From Pseudomonadota bacterium (lineage in GTDB: Bacteria > Myxococcota > Polyangia > GCA-2747355 > JACKDQ01), in contig JAUVBO010000339.1 in assembly GCA_030591195.1 (NCBI GenBank), positions 1-5,182 on the forward strand: a stretch of 5,182 bases of DNA, in the 5' to 3' direction. Positions 1-5,182 of this stretch are shown in pieces. Under the pieces are notes generated by a model that saw only the letters and a program-made list of their open reading frames with translations, searched no databases and was not told the DNA's origin. The position numbers and the translations under genes were made by a program. Position 1 is the first letter of the stretch. Every line of letters starts with the position of its first letter.

Positions 1-815
1 ATGCACTTGCTACCTCCCACGCGCTGGACCTCGCGCTGCTCGAGCGCTCGCAGCAGCTTCGGCTGGAGCTCGAGCGCGAGGTCGCCGATCTCGTCGATGA
101 ACAGGGTGCCACCGTCAGCGCGCTCGAAGGCGCCGATCCGTTGCTCCGTGGCGCCGGTGAAGGCCCCCTTCTCGTGACCGAACAGCTCGCTCTCGATCAG
201 GTTCGATGCCACCGCGCCGGCATCGAAGACGACGAACGGCCCGTCGCAGCGGGGGCTCCCCGAGTGCAGCGCCCGGGCGACGAGATCCTTGCCGGTGCCC
301 GTCTCGCCCTGGATCGTCACCGTCAGATCGGTCGGCGCGACCTTCTCGAGGATGCCGAAGATCTCGCGCATCGGCCCGCTGCGACCGACGAGCAGGCCAA
401 AGCGCACGTCCTTGGACGGATCGACAGTCTCCTCGTGACCGGGGATGAAGCGCATGGTCGACCGGCCGAGCTGGACGACAACCTCGTCCTGGAGCACGGC
501 CTCTCGGATGCGCATCCCGCCGACCATCGTGACGTTGGTGCTGCCGAGATCGCGCAAGACGAAGCCCTCGTCCGAGTGGCGCAGCTCGCAGTGATAGCGC
601 GACACCGACGGATCCTGGATCGTCACGTCATTGTTCGGGGCCGAGCCGATCCGCACGTGTGGCAGATCGATGGTCCGCTCCGAGCGTTTCCCCTCGGGGG
701 TGGAGATTGCCAGACGGCCGACACGGTAGCGGAGAGCAGGGCGCCCTTCCGGCATGAAGGGCACCGTCTCGGCGCTCAGGCCGTCATCTTCGAGATCTGC
801 ATAGTCTTCGGACAC
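1..815 (-). CDS. FHA-domain sigma-54-dependent transcriptional activator (3' part outside window)
   Basis: Partial; 271 codons are visible from a GTG start at 815. Residues about 50-125 form an FHA phosphothreonine-binding domain: RIGSAPNND, the S72-R-Y-H75 core and GSTN at 91-94 (the usual following Gly is Val). A sigma-54 activator AAA+ domain begins near residue 140: Walker A GETGTGKD (170-177), the sigma-54-contacting loop GAFTGA (217-222) and Walker [10 protein letters not shown] (235-243). The rest of the ATPase and the expected C-terminal Fis-type helix-turn-helix lie beyond base 1. Family knowledge: such proteins are ATP-driven activators of RNA polymerase-sigma54, and the FHA domain replaces a response-regulator receiver, so input is probably from a Ser/Thr kinase. 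The GTG is preceded by AGAGGA 8 nt upstream and an in-frame TGA lies shortly before it, with no other start between, so the start is secure. The intact GAFTGA argues for genuine sigma-54 activation. The target genes are unknown. Confidence 0.93.
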   Translation of the reverse strand, partial: MSEDYADLEDDGLSAETVPFMPEGRPALRYRVGRLAISTPEGKRSERTIDLPHVRIGSAPNNDVTIQDPSVSRYHCELRHSDEGFVLRDLGSTNVTMVGGMRIREAVLQDEVVVQLGRSTMRFIPGHEETVDPSKDVRFGLLVGRSGPMREIFGILEKVAPTDLTVTIQGETGTGKDLVARALHSGSPRCDGPFVVFDAGAVASNLIESELFGHEKGAFTGATEQRIGAFERADGGTLFIDEIGDLALELQPKLLRALEQREVQRVGGSKC

Positions 816-823
816 GTGGAGAA

Positions 824-829
824 TCCTCT
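824..829 (-). promoter_or_regulatory. Ribosome binding site deciding the GTG start at 815
   Basis: AGAGGA on the minus strand, 8 nt before the GTG. It supports the non-ATG start of the FHA-sigma54 activator. Confidence 0.6.
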
Positions 830-847
830 GTCTGGTACAAGCACGCG

Positions 848-876
848 ATCTTATTCAATGCTCCCCGGGGTTTCAA
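848..876 (-). promoter_or_regulatory. Sigma70-like promoter of the FHA-sigma54 activator
   Basis: On the minus strand, TTGAAA (-35, 5 of 6 to consensus) and TAAGAT (-10, 4 of 6) are separated by 17 bp. Transcription would begin near 841, giving a leader of about 25 nt that contains the ribosome binding site. It lies in the 154-bp gap after the cNMP/TPR gene, so the activator can probably be expressed independently of that gene. Prediction from sequence only. Confidence 0.5.
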
Positions 877-969
877 GGGCGCAGTGTGCCGGGAACGAGC
901 AAAAAGAGACACAGCGAGATCGATCTACGAGGAGGCGCCTTCAGGACAGGGCGAGGGCAGGGCGAGGCA

Positions 970-2997
970 TCAGAGCAGCAGGGCGCTGGCTTTGCTCGCG
1001 GCGAGCAGCTGGCGATTGAGGTCCTGTCTGGCCTTGCACTCCCGCTGGACCTCGGCCCAGATCTCGGGGTGAAGCGACGCCAGGTCGTAGAAGTCCTGGG
1101 CCCGCAGGGTCAGCGCCTCGGTGGCCCTGGCAGCCCGCACTGTGGCCTCCGCGGGTTCGCCGGAGAGCAACGACATCTCGCCGAAGTAGTCTCCCTCGTT
1201 GAGCACGCCGAGCTCCACCTGACGACCACCGTCGTCCGTGGCGCAGCTCACCGTTACCTCGCCGAGCAACACCACGTGGAAGGATGACTCGCCGCCCTGC
1301 TCGACGATCAGCTCGCCGGGGCCGAAGCGACGACGCTCGAAACGCTCGGCGACGATCATCCGCTCCTCGGGGGTGACGGCGAGGAACAGCGGCGAGGTCG
1401 CGAGCACCATCTCCAGCACCCGCTGCTCGTAGAAGACCTGCAAGGTGGTACCGACCGAGGGGTGCTCGCGCACCAGCTCTGCCAGCACCTCGCGGCGTAG
1501 CTCCAGCAGCTCGCAATCGTCGAGGCAGCGGACCGAGGCGTGGCGGCGCTGGTCCGCGAGCAGGGCGAACTCGCCGAAGAAAGCCCCCGGCCCCAGCCGG
1601 GCCAGCTCCACGTCATCTCCGGCGTCGCCGGTCTTGAACACCTGGAGGTGACCGGCGCTGACCAGCAGCAGCGATTCGCCTGGATCCCCCTCACGGAGCA
1701 CCGTGCTGCCGGCGGCGAAGATCCGTCGTTCGAGGCGGTTGACGACGCTGATGAACGCCTTGGTCTCGAGCGCGGAGAACAGCGGCCAAACCGGCAGCTG
1801 GCGGTCTCCAACGCCATCTTTGACCCGATCACCGAACTCCTGGATGGTGTCGCGGAGGTCGCGCTCGACCTGTTGCTGGGTCTCCGCCGCGGGCGCCACG
1901 TCCTCCAGCTGCCGCCCCTCCTGGCGCACCTCCCGGCGGAGCGCCTCGTGGCACTCGGTCGGGCTGCTCTGTTGGTCGTGGAAGGCGATCTCGGCGTCGC
2001 GACGCAACATCGTGCTCATCGAGGCGCCGGGCATCGGCTTCGTCGAGCGAGGCGGGCGCTCGCTGCCGTCGACGGGGGACAGGGTCCAGGTGTCCACTCG
2101 CCTCTTCGCCGGCTCGGTCCCGATCTCGACGATCGGCGCCCCCCCCGCAGCCTCCGCAGATTGGTCATCATCACCGCCGGGCTTGGGGGTCTCGGACAGC
2201 GCATCGGGCAGGCTGCTCTCGACCGCCGCGTATCCCGGTGAAGTCTGGTGTTGCCGGAGCGCCTGATCGGCGCTGCCAGGGTCTTTCTCCTCCGGCCCGA
2301 CCTGGGTCGGCTCGCGGTTCACCTCGTCCTCGTCGTCCTCGGGCGGCAAGGGGGGCAGGCCGCGGCGCCGACCCACCGCGGTCGGTTGTTGCCGCAGGAA
2401 GGAGTCGTCGCTGGTTGCGGCGTCGGCCTCCGACGGGGGATCGGGAATCAGGTCGCCGCCACCAGGCGAAAAGGGCCCTCGGCCGCCACTCGTCGGATCG
2501 ATCCGGCCGCCAGCCGACGCGGCTTCCTCACCGGTTCGTCTGGTCAGGACGGCGGGGGGCGCCTGGGTAGCTGGCAAGGCGTCGGGAAGACGTCCCTTCG
2601 CCTCGCTGCCGGCGGCGGAGTTGGTCGGGTCGACCACCCAGCGGCCGTCGCGTTGCTCCACCGGCACCGAGTGCTTTCGCTCGCGGACCTCGTGGCTCGC
2701 ATAGAGCTTGGCGAGCATCTCCTGGGTTTCGCGATGCTCGGGCGCCAGCTCGAGGATCACCTTGCAGAGCATGATCGCCTGGACGAGGTTTCCCTCGATG
2801 GCATAGGCCCAGGCCACGCTGCTGTAGAGCTTGAGCGCTTCTTCGGGACGCTCGAGCAGCCTCAGCACCTCGGCGAGCTTGAGGCGTACCAGCAGATCAT
2901 CCGGGTCTTCGCGAAGGTGTTGCGAGAACTGCTCGAGTAGCTGACGCAGCTGCGCCAGCGAAGGTCGCTGTCCCTGGGTGTAGTTCCCGACGTCCAT
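970..2997 (-). CDS. TPR-linker-double cyclic-nucleotide-binding-domain protein
   Basis: 675 residues from ATG 2997. Residues about 12-105 are helical and TPR-like (for example LRLLERPEEALKLYSSVAWA and AIMLCKVILELAPEH), a probable protein-interaction platform. Residues about 110-335 are a low-complexity linker rich in Pro, Gly, Asp and Glu, with an acidic run at 220-225. Residues 350-400 look helical. Two cNMP-binding beta-barrels follow, about 405-525 and 535-655, with phosphate-binding cassettes beginning FGEFALL (474) and FGEMSLL (605). Cassette 1 keeps the ligand-phosphate Arg (R485); in cassette 2 that position is Ala616. There is no helix-turn-helix, kinase or transmembrane segment, so this is not a Crp/Fnr regulator; it is more likely a cytoplasmic sensor or adaptor. 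A longer frame extends to 3147, but its extra 50 residues overlap the upstream small gene and have no domain character. GTG at 3000 is an alternative start; only a weak GGCGG precedes. The ligand, partner and regulated process are unknown. Confidence 0.88.
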   Translation of the reverse strand: MDVGNYTQGQRPSLAQLRQLLEQFSQHLREDPDDLLVRLKLAEVLRLLERPEEALKLYSSVAWAYAIEGNLVQAIMLCKVILELAPEHRETQEMLAKLYASHEVRERKHSVPVEQRDGRWVVDPTNSAAGSEAKGRLPDALPATQAPPAVLTRRTGEEAASAGGRIDPTSGGRGPFSPGGGDLIPDPPSEADAATSDDSFLRQQPTAVGRRRGLPPLPPEDDEDEVNREPTQVGPEEKDPGSADQALRQHQTSPGYAAVESSLPDALSETPKPGGDDDQSAEAAGGAPIVEIGTEPAKRRVDTWTLSPVDGSERPPRSTKPMPGASMSTMLRRDAEIAFHDQQSSPTECHEALRREVRQEGRQLEDVAPAAETQQQVERDLRDTIQEFGDRVKDGVGDRQLPVWPLFSALETKAFISVVNRLERRIFAAGSTVLREGDPGESLLLVSAGHLQVFKTGDAGDDVELARLGPGAFFGEFALLADQRRHASVRCLDDCELLELRREVLAELVREHPSVGTTLQVFYEQRVLEMVLATSPLFLAVTPEERMIVAERFERRRFGPGELIVEQGGESSFHVVLLGEVTVSCATDDGGRQVELGVLNEGDYFGEMSLLSGEPAEATVRAARATEALTLRAQDFYDLASLHPEIWAEVQRECKARQDLNRQLLAASKASALLL

Positions 2998-3017
2998 CAC
3001 CGCCGGCAGTATAACCG

Positions 3018-3158
3018 TCAGACCAGGTCGACCGCCACGGCGAGCAGGACCAGACCGACGCTGCCCAGCAGCAACCTGTAGACCAGCGGCTGGAAGATTC
3101 CCCGCCTTGGCAGCGCACGCTGCCGGTGGGGTCCGTCGAGGAAGCAAGGGGAGCTCAT
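3018..3158 (-). CDS. Small putative single-span membrane protein, hypothetical
   Basis: 46 residues from ATG 3158 to TGA 3018-3020. The N-terminal half is basic and soluble (HRQRALPRRG). The C-terminal stretch FQPLVYRLLLGSVGLVLLAV is a plausible transmembrane helix, ending a few residues before the stop, so the layout is tail-anchored or a single-pass micro-protein. It ends 20 nt before the ATG of the TPR/cNMP gene on the same strand, which suggests an operon and a membrane partner for that protein (inference). Weak points: no clear ribosome binding site near 3158 and no recognised family. The frame could be extended to ATG 3233, but the added 25 residues show no support. Confidence 0.4.
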   Translation of the reverse strand: MSSPCFLDGPHRQRALPRRGIFQPLVYRLLLGSVGLVLLAVAVDLV

Positions 3159-3224
3159 GGCAAGATCATCGCCCCGGGAGCTTAAGGGGGCAAAAAAGGG
3201 AGCTAGATCTCGGGCAGGAACACA

Positions 3225-3252
3225 AGTTGACATAATATATCTTATCAGACAT
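3225..3252. repeat. dif-like AT-rich site A (11-6-11)
   Basis: Left arm AGTTGACATAA, centre TATATC, right arm TTATCAGACAT. The layout and the inner CATAA/TTAT match the XerC/XerD dif architecture known from E. coli (inner CATAA, 6 bp, TTATG). The left arm differs by one base from that of site B at 4136. The right arm matches the classical XerD arm TTATGTTAAAT at 7 of 11. The site also contains TTGACA, so it may simply be a promoter in an AT-rich patch. A 6-bp inverted pair, CAAGTT at 3223-3228 and AACTTG at 3254-3259, brackets it. Confidence 0.3.
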
Positions 3253-3255
3253 TAA
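3227..3255 (+). promoter_or_regulatory. Candidate promoter for the secreted repeat-protein gene
   Basis: A perfect -35 TTGACA (3227-3232) is followed after 17 bp by CATTAA, only 3 of 6 to the -10 consensus. It is the only AT-rich segment upstream of the gene at 3401 and would give a leader of about 140 nt. The same patch may drive the minus-strand small gene divergently, but no good minus-strand -35/-10 pair is visible. Confidence 0.35.
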
Positions 3256-3390
3256 CTTGGCCGGTTCCGAAGAGCATCGGAGAGTTGACCGACTTTCGCA
3301 GACGTCGGCGACCACTGTGGCTAATGATTTCGGCAACTTCGCCGTGGCGTGCACCTTGCAAAACGCGCCAGAACCACCCCATCTTGCACA

Positions 3391-3394
3391 GGAG
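3391..3394 (+). promoter_or_regulatory. Ribosome binding site deciding the ATG start at 3401
   Basis: GGAG lies 6 nt before ATG 3401. It fixes the start at the signal peptide rather than at ATG 3257, 48 codons upstream in the same frame. Confidence 0.7.
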
Positions 3395-3400
3395 AACCCG

Positions 3401-4027
3401 ATGCTTAGCCGCTTCGTGTTGCCGATTCTCGCGTCGGCCGTCGTCCTCAGCTCCGGCTTCGCCGAGGCCAAGAGCTACACCAATGCCAAGCAGGCCGCGC
3501 TGCGCCAGGGCGCGTACCGCTTCAGCCGGAACAACGTCGTCCGCAACACCTTGGGCACGATGAATCGCCGGCGCGTGACCTCCAAGTACCTCGGCAAGAC
3601 GAACGCCGGAAATCCCCGGTACATGGTCAGGACGCGCAAGCACCTCAACGGCGCCCCGGTGACCACGACCGTCACCGTGCGGCAGCTCAACAGCGGTCAA
3701 TGGAAGCCCTACAGCGGCAGGAAGATCAACTACGCCCGGGCGCAGAAGAACTCGAGCCTCTATCACAGTGGCAAGACCGCCGCGCTACGCCAAGGCGCCT
3801 ACCGCTTCTCGCGCAGCAACTTCGTGCGCAACCAGCTCGGTGTGATCGACCGCCGTCGCGTCACCTCGAAGAAGATCGGCACCACAGCCGCCGGCAACGA
3901 CCAGTACCTGGTCAAGACGCGCAAGCACCTCAACGGCAAGCCCGTCAGCACCGTCGTCACGGTCAAGCAGCTCGTCAGCGGCATGTTCATGCCCTACAAG
4001 GGCAAGCGAATCAACTACACGAAGTAA
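3401..4027 (+). CDS. Secreted, highly basic tandem-repeat protein of unknown family
   Basis: 208 residues. Residues 1-23 are a Sec-type signal peptide: Arg4, a hydrophobic core (FVLPILASAVVL) and an AEA cleavage site before K24. The mature part is two ungapped 82-residue repeats, 32-113 and 127-208, identical at about 55 positions (67%), joined by a short Ser/Asn-rich linker. Each repeat opens with AALRQGAYRFSR, has RRRVTSK and TRKHLNG blocks and ends PY-x-G-x-x-INY. The opening looks helical and the second half (YMV, TVTV) beta-rich. By my count the mature chain has about 40 Lys/Arg but only two Asp, no Glu and no Cys, so it is strongly cationic. It is therefore likely periplasmic or extracellular and able to bind a polyanion such as DNA, LPS or acidic polysaccharide; that role is inference. 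The gene stands alone, opposite in direction to the genes on its left, and ends in tandem TAA stops. I do not recognise the family. Confidence 0.85.
   Translation: MLSRFVLPILASAVVLSSGFAEAKSYTNAKQAALRQGAYRFSRNNVVRNTLGTMNRRRVTSKYLGKTNAGNPRYMVRTRKHLNGAPVTTTVTVRQLNSGQWKPYSGRKINYARAQKNSSLYHSGKTAALRQGAYRFSRSNFVRNQLGVIDRRRVTSKKIGTTAAGNDQYLVKTRKHLNGKPVSTVVTVKQLVSGMFMPYKGKRINYTK
3494..3739 (+). repeat. Intragenic repeat unit 1 (82 codons)
   Basis: First 246-bp unit of the secreted protein, in frame with unit 2 and offset from it by 285 bp. Protein identity is about 67%. Synonymous sites have diverged, so the duplication is not recent. This unit contains no acidic residue. Confidence 0.85.
3779..4024 (+). 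repeat. Intragenic repeat unit 2 (82 codons)
   Basis: Second 246-bp unit, running to the last sense codon. It has more Lys and less Arg than unit 1 and carries the only two acidic residues of the mature protein (in VID and GND). Confidence 0.85.
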
Positions 4028-4135
4028 TAAGGCATAAGGCCGCGTTGTCTCCCAAGCAACTTCTAGGGTGTCAGCGGCTGGAGCTACGGCGGCGAGTAGT
4101 CCCTGCTGACTGCTGCCCCCACCGACACGCCTCTG

Positions 4136-4164
4136 AGTTTACATAATCAAAAGTTATGTAAACT
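4136..4164. repeat. Perfect 11-bp inverted repeat, dif-like site B (11-7-11)
   Basis: AGTTTACATAA (4136-4146) and its exact complement TTATGTAAACT (4154-4164) flank TCAAAAG. CTC at 4131-4133 and GAG at 4167-4169 extend the symmetry. The inner ACATAA/TTATGT and the 11-bp arms resemble chromosomal dif. The right arm matches the XerD arm TTATGTTAAAT at 9 of 11, and the 7-bp centre is one longer than usual. It stands out from GC-rich surroundings. Alternatives are a dimeric repressor operator (TetR-like symmetry) or an RNA hairpin. An intrinsic terminator is unlikely because the stem is AT-rich and no T-run follows. Confidence 0.75.
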
Positions 4165-4241
4165 AGGAGTTCCGTTGCGTCCCCCACCCATCCTGTAGGT
4201 GCTTCCCATGTTCGCCGTGCCCTTGCCCCCCCTTGATAGTC

Positions 4242-4269
4242 TTGACCATCAACGATCGGCCATCATACT
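4242..4269 (+). promoter_or_regulatory. Promoter of tRNA-Arg
   Basis: TTGACC (4242-4247), a 16-bp spacer and CATACT (4264-4269) put the start of transcription near 4276, about 8 nt before the mature tRNA 5' end. The spacing and position are typical of a stable-RNA promoter. Confidence 0.5.
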
Positions 4270-4283
4270 GTCGCTCGACCAAA

Positions 4284-4360
<77 letters not shown>

Positions 4361-4664
4361 CGTCAACCAACACCCAGCTCGCTTGGCCAACCACCGCAAG
4401 CTTGTTTGGGTCACGAGGTTCGAGTCCGGTCGGGGGCGTCACGTTGCTTGGCAGCCTGCTGACCTATCTGCCGACCGCCGGTCGCGGAGGCGGCTGGCTA
4501 GAGGACGGGACGTACTCGTGGGTCGGCTGCCTGACCCCGGAGTTTGTTCCTCGTGGTTCGGGCTTCGGAGAAGAGGCTCGTGGACCGATGAAATTAGGCC
4601 GATGAGGTGATCGACCGATCTGCCTGCTTTGTGCAGACGACTGGGAGCGAAGCGGGTGCTGACC
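4361..4664. other. Intergenic stretch with no supported gene
   Basis: It holds the degenerate tRNA 3'-end copy (4409-4444) and otherwise nothing I can support. Open frames on both strands here give Arg/Ser/Pro-rich translations without domains or convincing starts and look like GC-driven shadows. It probably consists of integration or insertion-sequence debris upstream of the transposase remnant. Confidence 0.6.
4409..4444 (+). repeat. Degenerate direct repeat of the tRNA-Arg 3' end
   Basis: It matches 4329-4363 (T arm, acceptor 3' strand, CCA and three flanking bases) with one inserted G and two substitutions, one of which turns CCA into TCA. The substitution and insertion break the T stem, and no tRNA 5' half precedes, so this is not a tRNA gene. 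A 3'-end tRNA repeat is the usual form of an attachment-site copy left by integrase-mediated insertion. With the two copies only 80 bp apart, it would be a relic after deletion or a failed tandem duplication. Confidence 0.75.
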
Positions 4665-4882
4665 ATGTCGATGGGACGGCGGAAGGCGCGACAGACATCG
4701 ATGTTCGTTGCGAACAGCGCTGCGCTGAGGGGGCCGAGGCACCGCGGTTCTACGAGGCGCTGGAGAAGGCGCTCCGGCAGGCCGGCCTTGACCGCGAGTT
4801 CGAGGGGCTGCGCGCTGCCCACTACGACGAGGATGGGACGCTGGGGCGGCGTTCGGTGCCGCCCGGCGTGTACTTCCGTTAG
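4665..4882 (+). pseudogene. N-terminal remnant of a DUF772-type (IS5/IS1182-like) transposase, frameshifted
   Basis: ATG 4665 opens MSMGRRKARQTSMFVANSAA, like the start of transposases of this family. Near 4740-4750 the homology jumps to a second frame, reading RFYEALEKALRQAGLDREF and then GRRSVPPGVYFR. PPGVYFR is a hallmark that in intact members continues into MLLVGYFEG. The shift equals a 2-base insertion or 1-base deletion. Immediately after YFR a TAG at 4880-4882 ends the frame, and no further homology is seen before the next gene at 4904. Only about 70 of roughly 400-500 residues survive and the catalytic DDE domain is gone, so it is inactive. No terminal inverted repeats were found. 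The family assignment rests on remembered motifs. Confidence 0.75.
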
Positions 4883-4903
4883 TTCAACGGGCTGCTAGGG
4901 CTG

Positions 4904-5182
4904 ATGTCGCTTCCTACACCATCCAGCTCGAGGCTGCTCGTCGCAGCCGTCATTGGCGGCCTGACCGCCGTCCGGCTGTTGGTCGCCGGCGCCGTCGGGC
5001 TCGGCGACGTCGAGGCCTACTACTGGACCTGGGCGCGCGAGCTGCAACCGGGCTACATGGACCACGGCCCGGCGGTGGCGGTCCTGATCCGTCTCGGGAC
5101 CTGGGTCGCCGGTGACAGCCCGTTCGGGGTCCGCTGGCCGTTCATCCTGCTCTCCGCCGCGACCCTGTGGATCCTCGCCGGC
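4904..5182 (+). CDS. GT39/ArnT-like integral membrane glycosyltransferase, N-terminal part
   Basis: Partial; 93 codons are visible and the frame is open at the window end. Residues about 10-33 form a first transmembrane helix. The lumenal/periplasmic loop follows: GDVEAYYWTWARELQPGYMD then HGPAVAVLIRLGTW. This matches the DEAYYW...GYYDHPP signature of the PMT_2 / dolichyl-phosphate-mannose protein mannosyltransferase group (family knowledge). A second hydrophobic segment starts near 79 (PFILLSAATLWILAG). Members transfer sugars from polyprenyl-phosphate donors to lipid or protein acceptors at the membrane. Here the acidic pair is split (D35-V-E37) and the usual DHPP is DHGP. AGGG at 4897-4900 is only 3 nt from the ATG, closer than ideal, but an in-frame TAG at 4880-4882 rules out a longer ATG start. 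It begins 21 bp after the transposase remnant, so its original promoter may have been displaced. The acceptor is unknown. Confidence 0.85.
   Translation, partial: MSLPTPSSSRLLVAAVIGGLTAVRLLVAGAVGLGDVEAYYWTWARELQPGYMDHGPAVAVLIRLGTWVAGDSPFGVRWPFILLSAATLWILAG

Noticed and set aside
874..890. GGCAC...CCTTG on the minus strand as a sigma-54 (-24/-12) promoter of the activator gene
   Set aside because: The GG-to-GC distance and the -12 TTGC element do not fit; the overlapping TTGAAA/TAAGAT pair is a better promoter.
141..1019. Long plus-strand open frames over the minus-strand signalling genes (also 1540-2241, 1703-2266, 2248-2940)
   Set aside because: They lie antisense to genes with clear FHA, AAA+ and cNMP-binding motifs, have no domains, and have Arg/Gly/Ala-rich compositions typical of GC-rich shadow frames.
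3008..3014. TTATACT on the minus strand as a -10 box for the cNMP/TPR gene
   Set aside because: No acceptable -35 at 16-18 bp. It would give a nearly leaderless transcript and lies across the end of the upstream small gene, so co-transcription is simpler.
3176..3204. Short direct repeat GGGAGCT (two copies, 22 bp apart) and adjacent A-run
   Set aside because: Seven bases is within chance expectation, and no gene on either strand ends where a terminator or slipped repeat would make sense.
3257..3400. N-terminal extension of the repeat protein to ATG 3257
   Set aside because: It would bury the signal peptide 48 residues into the protein and has no ribosome binding site, whereas ATG 3401 has GGAG at the right spacing.
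3245..3766. Minus-strand 173-residue open frame over the repeat-protein gene
   Set aside because: It is antisense to a gene with signal peptide, ribosome binding site and conserved internal repeats; it has no recognisable motif of its own.
4381..4407. GCTTG/CAAGC stem followed by TTGTTT as a tRNA terminator
   Set aside because: The 5-bp stem with an 11-nt loop and interrupted T-run is too weak to call.
4439..4822. Minus-strand 127-residue open frame
   Set aside because: It overlaps the transposase remnant, whose plus-strand motifs are recognisable; the minus translation is low-complexity and without domains.

Overview
GC-rich bacterial DNA with dense, strongly codon-biased genes. A forkhead-associated (FHA) domain fused to a sigma-54 activator AAA+ domain, next to a TPR/double cyclic-nucleotide-binding protein, is most typical of Myxococcota and other former Deltaproteobacteria. 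That placement is inferred from gene content; the window holds no taxonomic marker beyond one tRNA.

Left half (1-3158, all minus strand): a signalling block. In transcription order it reads: a 46-residue putative membrane protein (3158-3018); a 675-residue protein with TPR-like N-terminus, long disordered acidic/proline-rich linker and two C-terminal cNMP-binding folds but no DNA-binding domain (2997-970); then an FHA-sigma54 transcriptional activator (815 to beyond base 1) with its own sigma70-like promoter at 848-876. The first two genes lie 20 nt apart and are probably co-transcribed. The third may read through from them or be expressed separately.

Middle (3159-4283, plus strand): a solitary gene (3401-4027) for an exported, cysteine-free, extremely basic protein made of two 82-residue repeats that are 67% identical. 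I do not recognise the family. The gene lies between two AT-rich sites that resemble Xer/dif recombination sites: 3225-3252 (11-6-11 layout) and 4136-4164 (11-7-11 layout, perfect inverted arms). Their left arms differ at one base in eleven. The gene may be a Xer-mobilised cassette, but the left site is equally readable as a promoter -35 region.

Right part (4242-5182, plus strand): tRNA-Arg(CCU) with encoded CCA and a plausible promoter; a decayed second copy of the tRNA 3' end 80 bp downstream; a frameshifted N-terminal remnant of a DUF772-type transposase; then the start of a GT39/ArnT-like membrane glycosyltransferase that runs off the window. The tRNA, partial tRNA repeat, transposase remnant and dif-like sites together look like an integration hotspot separating a conserved signalling block from a cell-envelope gene.
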